Assembly (NCBI RefSeq): GCF_048381675.1
Contig: NZ_JBLWIS010000001.1
Coordinates: 1 to 64,000 of the forward strand
DNA length: 64,000 nucleotides
Direction: 5' to 3'
Origin: Advenella sp048381675
Lineage (GTDB): Bacteria; Pseudomonadota; Gammaproteobacteria; Burkholderiales; Burkholderiaceae_B
Positions 25,104 through 32,846 of the stretch are shown piece by piece. The notes under the pieces were generated by a model. It saw only the letters and a list, made by a program, of their open reading frames with translations, was not told the origin of the DNA and searched no databases. Made by a program: the position numbers and the translations under genes. The first letter of the stretch is position 1, and each line of letters begins with the position of its first letter.

Positions 25104-26356
25104 TATCGTCCTACTCCCATATAGGCAAAGCCCTGCGCCTTGACATATTCGGGGTCGTAAATATTGCGGCCATCCAGCACCAGGGGATGCTGCATATGCT
25201 GAAGCAAATACTTGTAATCGGGGCTCCAGTACTGTTTCCAGGCGGTCAGCAAACACAGGGCATGCGCATTCTGCACGGCCTCGTATTGGTCGTTGCACAA
25301 CACCAAATCATCACGCTGCCCGTAAATGGCCGCAATTTCAGGCAGGGCCTGCGGGTCGTGCAGTTTTACCGTCACACCCTGGGCCCATAAGGCCTTTAAC
25401 ATGACATGAACCGGTGACTGCTGCACATTGGATGTATTTTCTTTAAAAGAAGCGCCCCAAATGGCCACTGTTTTACCCGCCAGTTCACCGTGATAATAAT
25501 TCCACAGTTTTCTGAACAGCAATTCTTTTTGCTGCTCGTTAATCTCCCACACCTGCGCCAGCAGGCGGCTTTTTACCCCGGTGTCAGACACCGTATCGGA
25601 CAGGGTTAAAATATCGTGAGAGAAATTATCTCCCCCAAAACCGGCCCCCGGGTATAAATACGCGGCGCCAATGCGGCTGTCTGCCGCCATGCCCTGGCGC
25701 ACATGGGCAATATCAATACCCAGCTTTTCAGCCACCACCGCCAAATCATTCATATAACTGATGCGGGTGGCCAGCATGCCCGAAATGCTTAACTTGGTGA
25801 ATTCGGCATCCAGCACCGGCATGAACAAATACTGCTGCTCGCGGGGAAAGAGCGGACGCAAGAACTCACGCACTTTTTTCTGCACGGCCAATTCGGTACA
25901 GCCCACGATCAGCTGCGTTACCTGCGAGAAACTGCTCAGTGCCTTGCCTTCCTGAATAATATCGGGCAGATAAATCCAGTCATCTTCGGGCAGTACTTGC
26001 CGGAGCCGGCGGGTGCCCTGCAATCCCAGGGTGGACGCGTTAATCATGAGTTTGGGGTGAATGACCGTGCGTTGCGCCAGTTCATGCAACAGTGCCTGGC
26101 CCGCCGCTTCTTCTGCCGGACTGAAACTGAAGAAATACACGTCGATATCCAGCGGCAGGGCAGACAACTCGCTACACGCCAGAAAACCGCCTTCAAACTG
26201 CTTTTCCAGCAAGCGGTTAACGCTTTCATCGGGGAAATGCTGCTTGAACAGTTCACACTGCCTGGCGTCACACCAAAACACCTGGTGCCCGCACTCGGCC
26301 AGCAGGGCTGCCATCACCCCGGCGTAGAGTGTTTTTCCGAAAATAGCCACTTTCAT
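25103..26356 (-). CDS. UDP-glucose/GDP-mannose dehydrogenase-family protein with altered active site
   Basis: The start at 26356 (MKVAIFGKTLYAGVMAALLA) gives 417 residues, a little short of typical UDP-glucose dehydrogenases (about 440). The overall fold is recognisable: QVFWCDARQ, TKLSISGMLATRISYMNDLA, GAGFGGDNFSHDI, GASFKENTSNVQQSPVHVML. The motif that normally reads GGSCFPKD reads GGDNFSHD here, so the catalytic Cys is replaced by Asn, and the N-terminal GxGxxG is degenerate. Ordinary two-step oxidation to UDP-glucuronate is therefore doubtful. It sits between galU and pgi in one leftward operon. Confidence 0.85.
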   Translation of the reverse strand: MKVAIFGKTLYAGVMAALLAECGHQVFWCDARQCELFKQHFPDESVNRLLEKQFEGGFLACSELSALPLDIDVYFFSFSPAEEAAGQALLHELAQRTVIHPKLMINASTLGLQGTRRLRQVLPEDDWIYLPDIIQEGKALSSFSQVTQLIVGCTELAVQKKVREFLRPLFPREQQYLFMPVLDAEFTKLSISGMLATRISYMNDLAVVAEKLGIDIAHVRQGMAADSRIGAAYLYPGAGFGGDNFSHDILTLSDTVSDTGVKSRLLAQVWEINEQQKELLFRKLWNYYHGELAGKTVAIWGASFKENTSNVQQSPVHVMLKALWAQGVTVKLHDPQALPEIAAIYGQRDDLVLCNDQYEAVQNAHALCLLTAWKQYWSPDYKYLLQHMQHPLVLDGRNIYDPEYVKAQGFAYMGVGR

Positions 26357-26394
26357 GCGTTTTTCCTGTTGTTTTCTTGTTAGGTGGTGGGCGG

Positions 26395-27270
26395 TTAGAT
26401 AGCCAGCTCTTTGATCAGGCTCTTGAAATCTTCGCCCAAAGCAGGGTGCTCTACCCCATAGTGCAACACCGCTTTTAAATAGCCCAGCTTGTTGCCACAA
26501 TCAAACGTTTGTCCCTTCATGCGATAGGCTTCGACGGTTTCTTCTTTTTGCAGCAGGGCAATTGCATCGGTAAGCTGTATTTCATTGCCAGCCCCTCTGG
26601 GGGTAACGGCCAGCAACTGCATAATGCGCGCCGGCAATACATAGCGACCCACCACCGACAGGTTGGAAGGCGCCGTACCCACCGCAGGTTTTTCGACAAT
26701 ACCTTGCATGGCAATGCTTTCACCTTCTGCTGGGGTACTGGCAACGTCAACAATCCCGTACTGGTCCACCATCTCGTCGGGTACCGATTCAACCATAATT
26801 TGCGCCGCCGCAGATTGGCCAAAGCGTTGAGTCATTAAAGACAGGTCATTCTTGCCAGAAGCATTTTTAACCAGCACATCGGGCAGCAGCACGGCAAATG
26901 GCTCATTGCCGGTTACCGCCCGGGCGCATAAAACCGCATGCCCCAGGCCCAGGGGTTGGGGCTGACGCACGCTGATCACGCTTACATTGGGTGGCAGAAT
27001 TTCCGTGATTTCCTTTAGCAGGTCAAATTTTTTCTTCTGCTCCAGTGTGGTTTCAAGCTCAAAATTGCGGTCGAAATAATTTTCAATAGAGGCCTTGGCG
27101 GAATGGGTGACCAGAATAATCTGTTCAATCCCCGCTTCAACCGCTTCCTTAACGACGTATTCAATGGCAGGGCGGTCTACCACAGTGACCATTTCCTTGG
27201 GAATGGATTTGCTGGCAGGAAGAAAACGGGTGCCTAAACCGGCAACGGGAAGAATGGCTTTTTTAATCAT
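26395..27270 (-). CDS. galU: UTP-glucose-1-phosphate uridylyltransferase
   Basis: GalU makes UDP-glucose from UTP and glucose-1-P for capsule and envelope sugars. The 291 residues have the nucleotidyltransferase start ILPVAGLGTRFLPASKSIPK (about 6-25), the YVVKEAVEAGIEQIILVTH region and AVLLPDVLVKN. It is the promoter-proximal gene of the galU/dehydrogenase-like/pgi operon. Confidence 0.96.
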   Translation of the reverse strand: MIKKAILPVAGLGTRFLPASKSIPKEMVTVVDRPAIEYVVKEAVEAGIEQIILVTHSAKASIENYFDRNFELETTLEQKKKFDLLKEITEILPPNVSVISVRQPQPLGLGHAVLCARAVTGNEPFAVLLPDVLVKNASGKNDLSLMTQRFGQSAAAQIMVESVPDEMVDQYGIVDVASTPAEGESIAMQGIVEKPAVGTAPSNLSVVGRYVLPARIMQLLAVTPRGAGNEIQLTDAIALLQKEETVEAYRMKGQTFDCGNKLGYLKAVLHYGVEHPALGEDFKSLIKELAI

Positions 27271-27610
27271 GAGGCGTATTGGGCTAAGTGTAGCGATGTA
27301 GTTGGTATGTGTCAGTGATTTTGGGTCAGGGGCTTTGGGGTAATTGTGGTTTTGTTAGTTTTGGATGGTGATTGTTTTGTGAATGATAATACCGTGACTT
27401 TACAAGCGTTTGTCATGGTTTCTTGGATTTTAACTGGATTTCAGACTTCATTGCCTAAAAAAGCGGTTTGATGAACGGGAGATGAACAAGCCGTTCAGAA
27501 TAGGTTCAAGCAAAGATCACTACACTGGTTTCCATCAAGCAAGTTTAAGGCCCGTTCCCACGATCTGCGTGGGAATGCATACCACAACATAACATCAGGA
27601 AATCACTACC
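27271..27610. other. Intergenic region between galU and the cytochrome operon
   Basis: The two flanking operons diverge across these 340 bp. No gene is seen. A palindromic repeat copy TTCCCACG-ATCTG-CGTGGGAA lies at 27555-27575, 36 bp before the cytochrome start codon. Promoters for both operons are expected here, but none is clear-cut. Confidence 0.5.
27555..27575. repeat. Palindromic extragenic repeat
   Basis: TTCCCACG (27555-27562) and CGTGGGAA (27568-27575) around ATCTG, followed by TGCATACC as in other copies. Confidence 0.75.
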
Positions 27611-28036
27611 ATGCCCAACTTACGTTCAAACATCCTCAACAGCCTGGCATTTACCGCCTTGGTGCTAACGGGGTCACTCATGTTTCAAAATGCCCATGCG
27701 GGCGACACCACGCCACAGGCCCAGTTGCAACACTGGAACACGCAGGCCGGTACGGCAGGCAAGGCAGAAAACGGAAAAATATTTTTCAACCAGAAACATG
27801 GCAAGGAATGGTCTTGCGCCTCTTGTCATGGTGCGGCTCCGGTAAAAACGGGCACCCATGCCAATACCGGCAAAAGCATTCCGCCATTGGCACCAGCCGC
27901 CAACGACAATGCGTTTACCGATACGGCCAAAGTCAACAAATGGTTTCGTCGCAACTGCAAGGATGTGCTTGGCCGGGAATGCACCGCTGCTGAAAAAGCC
28001 GACGTCATTGCCTATCTGCTTAGCTTGAAACTGTAA
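27611..28036 (+). CDS. SHP-type monoheme cytochrome c (DUF1924 family)
   Basis: This 141-residue protein has a signal peptide (SLAFTALVLTGSLMFQNAHA, cleaved near 30) and one heme-binding CASCH (about residue 75). Length and pattern (GKIFFNQKHGKEWSCASCHG, NKWFRRNCKDVLGRECTAAE) fit the SHP/DUF1924 family, periplasmic oxygen-binding high-spin hemes known from Rhodobacter sphaeroides. The next two genes are its usual partners, a diheme cytochrome and a b-type membrane cytochrome. Confidence 0.82.
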   Translation: MPNLRSNILNSLAFTALVLTGSLMFQNAHAGDTTPQAQLQHWNTQAGTAGKAENGKIFFNQKHGKEWSCASCHGAAPVKTGTHANTGKSIPPLAPAANDNAFTDTAKVNKWFRRNCKDVLGRECTAAEKADVIAYLLSLKL

Positions 28037-28067
28037 TTTTACCTCTTGAACCTGATGGAGCCACCTG

Positions 28068-28583
28068 ATGAAAACCGTCAACCCGCTTACATTCATATTG
28101 ATGACTTCAGCGCTTTGCCTGGCCACGATGTCCAGTGCCATGGCTGATAGTGATCAACTAATGCCTATTCAGACCCCCCCGTCTTACCAGCAGGAATGTG
28201 CAGCCTGCCATATTGCCTATCCCCCCGGCATGCTACCCCAAAACTCTTGGCGGCAAATGATGGGTGACCTTGAAAACCACTATGGCACAGATGCTTCTCT
28301 TGACGATGAAACTGTTAAACAACTGACCCAATGGCTTGAAAGCCATGCCGGCACGTACAAACGGGTGGCCGAAGCACCGCCAGAAAACAGGATTACCCGC
28401 TCAAAATGGTTTGTACGCAAACACCGGGAAGTACGTCCCGAGGTATGGCGGCTGGACAGTGTTAAAAGCGCTGCCAATTGCGCCGCCTGCCATACCGGTG
28501 CGGAAAGGGGCGAGTTTGATGATGACAACCTGAAGTTTCCGACCGGACTGGACAGTCGTTCCCGTCGCGCATGGAATGATTAA
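28068..28583 (+). CDS. Diheme cytochrome c (DHC)
   Basis: This 171-residue periplasmic protein has a signal peptide (MTSALCLATMSSAMA) and two heme sites, CAACH near residue 44 and CAACH near residue 142. In SHP-DHC-cytochrome b systems it relays electrons between the membrane cytochrome and SHP. It lies 31 bp after the SHP gene and 32 bp before the cytochrome b gene. Confidence 0.85.
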   Translation: MKTVNPLTFILMTSALCLATMSSAMADSDQLMPIQTPPSYQQECAACHIAYPPGMLPQNSWRQMMGDLENHYGTDASLDDETVKQLTQWLESHAGTYKRVAEAPPENRITRSKWFVRKHREVRPEVWRLDSVKSAANCAACHTGAERGEFDDDNLKFPTGLDSRSRRAWND

Positions 28584-28615
28584 TTAAAAATTAAAGTAAA
28601 GGACATGACCGTATT

Positions 28616-29344
28616 ATGCAAACCCTTTCATCTTCTCAGGCCAATCAAGCCACTACTCGCTCAACCCGGCGCGTCAGCGATGCGCCTACCCGTATGTTTC
28701 ACTGGCTGTTTGCCGCCAGCTTTTTAATTGCCTACCTGACGGCAGATGGCGAGCAATGGCGGCTATTGCATGTCACCTCGGGCTACACCATGGCCGGGTT
28801 GCTGGTTTTCCGGATTGTGTACGGCCTGTTCGGCCCACGGCAAGTTAGCCTGAAATCGTTGTGGAATAAAGTGTCTAATGCGCCCCAGTGGCTGCGTAAT
28901 GCGATAAGCAGCCAGTCTGTGTCAGGCATCAACTGGCGGCAGGGCCAGAACATGCTGATGGCATTGGCGATTATCCTGTTGCTGTTAATGACCATTCCCC
29001 TAACGTTAAGTGGCTATGGCACCTATAACGATTGGAGCGATTTTCTGGGGGGAGATTGGCTGGAAGACTTGCACGAGTTTTTTGGTGAGGCGTTTTTGAT
29101 TGTGGTGTTGGCGCATTTAGGCCTGATTATAGGTTTGAGTTTTTTACGTCGAAAAAACCAGGCTAGCCCCATGCTGACAGGCCGGGTTGAAGGCACTGGA
29201 CCGGACTTGGTTAAAAACAATCGTGGCTGGCTGGCCATTTTGATACTGGTGACTGTATTGGCTTATGGCGCCTTTGAATGGCAACAATCACCCAACGGCC
29301 TGGTTTCGCCCGTGGCAATCAGCAGCATTGGGGAGGATGATTGA
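28616..29344 (+). CDS. Cytochrome b561-type membrane protein
   Basis: The 242-residue protein has about five membrane spans with the di-heme b561 layout: PTRMFHWLFAASFLIAYLTA (about 24-43, a heme-ligand His), WRLLHVTSGYTMAGLLVFRI (about 48-67) and LHEFFGEAFLIVVLAHLGLI (about 145-164). It likely oxidises quinol and passes electrons to DHC and SHP. It ends 6 bp from the convergent gene. Confidence 0.87.
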   Translation: MQTLSSSQANQATTRSTRRVSDAPTRMFHWLFAASFLIAYLTADGEQWRLLHVTSGYTMAGLLVFRIVYGLFGPRQVSLKSLWNKVSNAPQWLRNAISSQSVSGINWRQGQNMLMALAIILLLLMTIPLTLSGYGTYNDWSDFLGGDWLEDLHEFFGEAFLIVVLAHLGLIIGLSFLRRKNQASPMLTGRVEGTGPDLVKNNRGWLAILILVTVLAYGAFEWQQSPNGLVSPVAISSIGEDD

Positions 29345-29350
29345 GCGGTA

Positions 29351-29716
29351 TTAATTCGGGCATGAGGACAATATTGGTCCTTTGACCGTTTTCACCTTGC
29401 CATCTTTTTTATCCTTTGCGTCAACCCTTACTTTAAGCCCGTTTTTCATCATGTCTTTCAGGGTGTCATCACCGCACATGACCCGTCGCATTTGGTCAAT
29501 GGGTGACATGATTGCCGTTTGCGGGTAGGCGTCCAGGTCTCTTCGCATGGTAAAAACCTGTACCGGGCCTTCCTTGCCTTTATAAGAAAGCTCCCAGCCT
29601 TTGGGGGTGGACATGGTTTCCATATAAAACGCGGCAATCAGAGGGCCCGAGAATGTTTCGGCAAAAGCCGGAGTTGTGGCGGCAGCCAATAAGCAGGCAA
29701 CTAGATATTTCTTCAT
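29351..29716 (-). CDS. Secreted hypothetical protein
   Basis: The start MKKYLVACLLAAATTPAFAE gives 121 residues with a clear signal peptide cleaved after AFA. The mature part (about 100 residues) is basic toward the C-terminus (KDKKDGKVKTVKG) and has two Cys (MCGDD and SSCPN), which may form a disulfide. No family was recognised. It is convergent with the cytochrome operon. The protein is likely periplasmic and of unknown function. Confidence 0.6.
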   Translation of the reverse strand: MKKYLVACLLAAATTPAFAETFSGPLIAAFYMETMSTPKGWELSYKGKEGPVQVFTMRRDLDAYPQTAIMSPIDQMRRVMCGDDTLKDMMKNGLKVRVDAKDKKDGKVKTVKGPILSSCPN

Positions 29717-29761
29717 GATGAATTTCCTTATGTAGTGTCGTTTCGGCATAGTATATGGCAA

Positions 29762-30088
29762 ACCATTGAAAATGCCAGCGTAATTTGCTCCCGGTTTGGC
29801 AGGGTGTTTGCTGGGTGATGCGTTCCCAGGCGGAGCGTAAAAAGTTGCTGCGGGGTGACAACTATCTTATCAACGAGGGTTAGCGTTAACCCTGTATTCA
29901 AAATTTAACTGTAAATATAAGCACTTGATTTTTTTGCTTAATCGTTGACCTATATCTTAAAGGTATGGGTTCTGATCTTTATGGTATTAGACGCCTTTGC
30001 GAAAACACTAATAAGCTTGAGCCTCAGTTTTAAATCAAAAACATTTCTCATGGAAATGAACATAAATATGAAGGATTAGAGGTGAGTA
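29762..30088. other. Intergenic region upstream of the SDR-permease pair
   Basis: These 327 bp lie between two divergent genes. A degraded repeat GTTCCCAGGCGGAGCG is near 29822. The right part is AT-rich and should contain the promoter of the SDR gene. No gene is seen. Confidence 0.4.
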
Positions 30089-30880
30089 ATGAGATTCGCT
30101 AATAAGGTAGTGATTGTAACTGGCGCTGCTCAGGGTATTGGTGAAGGTTTGGCAACACGAGTTTCGCAGGAAGGCGGCACAACAGTGCTGGTGGATCGCT
30201 CACCCCTTGTGAAAGACGTGGCTGAAAAAATCAAGAATAACGACAGCAATGCAAAAGTTTCCTGGGTTGAGGCTGATCTGGAGACTTACGAAGGGGCAGA
30301 AAAGATGGCGGCTCATGCGATTGAGCATTACGGCCAAATCGATGTTCTTTTCAATAACGTTGGCGGAACAATCTGGACAAGACCCTTCGAAAAATATGAG
30401 CCGGCGCACATTGTGGATGAAGTGAACCGGTCTTTATTTCCAACGTTATGGTGCTGCCGTGCGGTACTACCCTACATGGTGGAAAAAAAACGTGGGGTTA
30501 TTGTGAACGTTTCCTCTATCGCTACCAGAAGTATCTATCGTGTTCCTTATGCGGCGGCCAAAGGTGGCGTGAATGCGTTAACTGCATCGCTTGCCATGGA
30601 AGCTGCCCCTAAAGGTGTTCGTGTGGTGGCTGTTGCTGTTGGCGGTACAGAGGCGCCTGCACGTCGCATCCCCAGAAACCCCTTGGGCAACCCATCAGAT
30701 CTTGCTGAACAGGATCAGATTTGGTACCAGGAAATCATAGAACAAACAAAAGACAGTACCTATTTTGGCCGTTACGGAACCATTGATGAGATGGTCGCAC
30801 CCTTGCTGTTCATGGCTTCCGATGAGGCGTCATACATTACAGGCACAGTGCTTCCCTCCGGTGGTGGCGATCAAGGTTAA
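30089..30880 (+). CDS. Short-chain dehydrogenase/reductase
   Basis: This 263-residue SDR has the cofactor motif TGAAQGIGEGLA (about 11-22), NNVGG (about 90), and catalytic Ser in VNVSSIATR (about 144) with YAAAKGG (Tyr/Lys about 157-161). The start resembles cis-dihydrodiol dehydrogenases of the BenD type (VVIVTGAAQGIGEG, TVLVDRSPLVKDVAEKI). The downstream neighbour is a sugar-acid permease, and no dioxygenase is nearby. A sugar-acid or diol substrate is therefore open. Confidence 0.82.
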   Translation: MRFANKVVIVTGAAQGIGEGLATRVSQEGGTTVLVDRSPLVKDVAEKIKNNDSNAKVSWVEADLETYEGAEKMAAHAIEHYGQIDVLFNNVGGTIWTRPFEKYEPAHIVDEVNRSLFPTLWCCRAVLPYMVEKKRGVIVNVSSIATRSIYRVPYAAAKGGVNALTASLAMEAAPKGVRVVAVAVGGTEAPARRIPRNPLGNPSDLAEQDQIWYQEIIEQTKDSTYFGRYGTIDEMVAPLLFMASDEASYITGTVLPSGGGDQG

Positions 30881-30944
30881 AAAATTACCAAGAATGTTCA
30901 TGAGATATATCAATTTTTAAAATAAACACAAAAGGATAGACAAA

Positions 30945-32012
30945 ATGGAAAATTACACAAGTTTTGATAAGGTTCTGCTTAAGCTTTTAAAAATACCTGG
31001 TGCATTGATGATTGTGCCTTTGTTCCTTGGTGTCATATTTAATACTTTCGCACCTGAAGTATTGAATATTGGCAGCTTTACAACCGCGCTGTTCAAGAAT
31101 GGACTGGCTGTTTTAATCGGGCTTTTCTTTCTGTCTGTAGGTTCCCAAATCAGTTTTCGTTCGGCACTGCCCTCGGTGGAAAAGGGAATCGTTTTACTGG
31201 TGGCAAAATTCGGCATAGCCGTTATTTTCGGGCTTAGTGTTGCTTTTTTTGCGCCGGATGGCGTGCTGTTTGGATTGCTTCCACTGGCCATTATTGCCGG
31301 GATGTCCAACTCAAACGGTTCACTGTATGTCGCCCTGACCAGCCAGTTTGGCAACAAGACAGATAAGGGGGCCATTTCCATTCTGTCGATCAATGATGGT
31401 CCTTTCCTTACTCTGGTTGCATTGGGCGTTGCCGGTCTTGCCGCTTTCCCCCTGATGGCTCTTTTTGCCGCTGTTTTCCCCATGATCTTTGGTTTCATTC
31501 TTGGAAACAGCAGTACGATTGCCCGTAATTTTTTGGCTCCCGGTGAAAAACTGATTATTCCTTTTGCCGCTTTTGCCATTGGCGCCGGTATTAATCTGGA
31601 GGTATTGCTGGGCCAAGGTGCAATTGGGGTGTTATTGGGCATTGCAACAGCCGTTATTTCGGGTGGTGCCGCGATTATTTCCCTGTATATCTGGCATGTG
31701 GTTCGTCGTCATCCCAAACCCACCAGAAACATGGTTTCTGCCGCTTCCGAGGCAAGTGTTGCGGGTAATGCCATTGCAACGCCTGCTATTGTTGCCTCTT
31801 TGGATCCCACTTATCTGGCTGTTCAAGATGCCGCAACAGCACAAATTGCCGCAGCCGTCGTTACTACCGCTTTCGTACTGCCGTTTTTTGTAGCCTGGTT
31901 TGCGGGCTGGCAAAAACGTCATGGCATCACGCCGGAAAATGAAGAAGCATTGTATGAGGTGGAACAGACGAGTGAGGAAGTTGGCTACGAGATAAAACCA
32001 GCTACTCGCTGA
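30945..32012 (+). CDS. kdgT: 2-keto-3-deoxygluconate permease (KdgT family)
   Basis: This 355-residue membrane protein has about ten hydrophobic spans and KdgT-family features: KIPGALMIVPLFLGVIFNTF near the N-terminus, GMSNSNGSLYVAL (about 124-136), SINDGPFLTLVALG (about 148) and ASEASVAGNAIATPAIVA (about 266). It would import 2-keto-3-deoxygluconate with protons. It follows the SDR by 64 bp, and the pair probably forms an operon for a sugar acid. Confidence 0.88.
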   Translation: MENYTSFDKVLLKLLKIPGALMIVPLFLGVIFNTFAPEVLNIGSFTTALFKNGLAVLIGLFFLSVGSQISFRSALPSVEKGIVLLVAKFGIAVIFGLSVAFFAPDGVLFGLLPLAIIAGMSNSNGSLYVALTSQFGNKTDKGAISILSINDGPFLTLVALGVAGLAAFPLMALFAAVFPMIFGFILGNSSTIARNFLAPGEKLIIPFAAFAIGAGINLEVLLGQGAIGVLLGIATAVISGGAAIISLYIWHVVRRHPKPTRNMVSAASEASVAGNAIATPAIVASLDPTYLAVQDAATAQIAAAVVTTAFVLPFFVAWFAGWQKRHGITPENEEALYEVEQTSEEVGYEIKPATR

Positions 32013-32035
32013 GGTTGCTTGAAGGGGAGTGTATT

Positions 32036-32053
32036 GGCTCCCGCGTGGGAGCC
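32036..32053. repeat. Palindromic extragenic repeat, short form
   Basis: GGCTCCCGCGTGGGAGCC is a perfect 18-bp palindrome directly after kdgT. Confidence 0.75.
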
Positions 32054-32076
32054 TCCCCCTCGGGCAGGATGTTCCT

Positions 32077-32162
32077 GGCTCCCATGCTCTTGCGTGGGAG
32101 CCTCCTTTGGCAGAATCGCTGACATACATGAAGTATCGGAAAAACAGTTTGACAGAGGGGGC
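32077..32162. repeat. Composite extragenic repeat module, copy 1
   Basis: A palindrome GGCTCCCATGCTC-TTGCGTGGGAGCC is followed by GGCAGAATCGCTGACATACA, TGAAGTAT and TTTGACAGAGGGGG. The same order recurs at 35532-35616 and 38897-38975. Confidence 0.75.
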
Positions 32163-32264
32163 GTCCAGATCTGTTTCAGGCAGGCTGACTGCCTTGATCC
32201 ATCGCAGAGGACACAGCTTGGGGTCTTCATCACATAAGCGGTTGATGACTATGACCCGGAGCAT
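32159..32264 (-). pseudogene. Remnant of an IS1634-like transposase
   Basis: Read leftward, codons from 32264 give MLRVIVINRLCDEDPKLCPL then RWIKAVSLPETDLDA, closely matching an internal segment (about residues 78-114) of the transposase at 39190-40584. Both ends are missing. The fragment stops abruptly where the repeat module begins. Confidence 0.8.
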
Positions 32265-32300
32265 GGGAGCGAGTAAGTAAGATACCTCTGTAGAAACAAG

Positions 32301-32846
32301 TCAATACTTACTGCCGTCGCATCTTAAATCTTGAAATTCGTCTACAAAAAAATCAATGCTTTCTGTCAGAATCCGGTCATAAAAGTAATTGAAATCCTGA
32401 TTGAGTTTTTCCAGATTAAACAGTATGGCACTTCTTTGAATGTGACGGTAGTCAAAATAACGGGGTTTATTGCCGGTTTTAAAAACAACGTAAAAGTGAT
32501 ATTGGCAATCACGGGGCGTGAAGTTTTTCAGCATTTCCTGAAGAATTTCAGTGCCATTTGTAAATTTTCTTTGAATCTCATGATTATCAATTTGACTACT
32601 ACGTTGATTTTTAAATTCAACGCAGTAAAGTCTTTTATTGTCGATATGGATGGCATCTGGTGAGGCGGGTAGCCTGCTTTTGTTGTAATTGGCTTTGATA
32701 TATTCATCAAAATTATATACATTGGGCCTGTTTTCATCCTGGCACAGATATTGTTGATGTGCGTCATCGTAACTGGTTTGTTTGAAACTTGATTTATATG
32801 CACCAAGCTCTTTTTCCAGAAAATCTTTGAGCTTGAATTTACTCAC
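32301..32846 (-). CDS. PD-(D/E)XK-like putative nuclease paired with an AAA ATPase
   Basis: The GTG at 32846 (VSKFKLKDFLEKELGAYKSS) overlaps the end of the ATPase gene by 8 bp and gives 181 residues. A longer in-frame start would run far into the ATPase. The stretch SPDAIHIDNKRLYCVEFKNQ (about residues 62-81) has the D...ExK spacing of PD-(D/E)XK nucleases (D64, E77, K79). The tight overlap implies obligate co-expression with the ATPase. No named family was recognised. About 81 bp of its 3' part are duplicated at 38795-38875. Confidence 0.65.
   Translation of the reverse strand: MSKFKLKDFLEKELGAYKSSFKQTSYDDAHQQYLCQDENRPNVYNFDEYIKANYNKSRLPASPDAIHIDNKRLYCVEFKNQRSSQIDNHEIQRKFTNGTEILQEMLKNFTPRDCQYHFYVVFKTGNKPRYFDYRHIQRSAILFNLEKLNQDFNYFYDRILTESIDFFVDEFQDLRCDGSKY

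Noticed and set aside
31632..32264. 210-codon minus-strand frame running antisense into kdgT
   Set aside because: Only its first ~35 codons match a transposase remnant; the rest reads through repeat sequence and antisense to kdgT.
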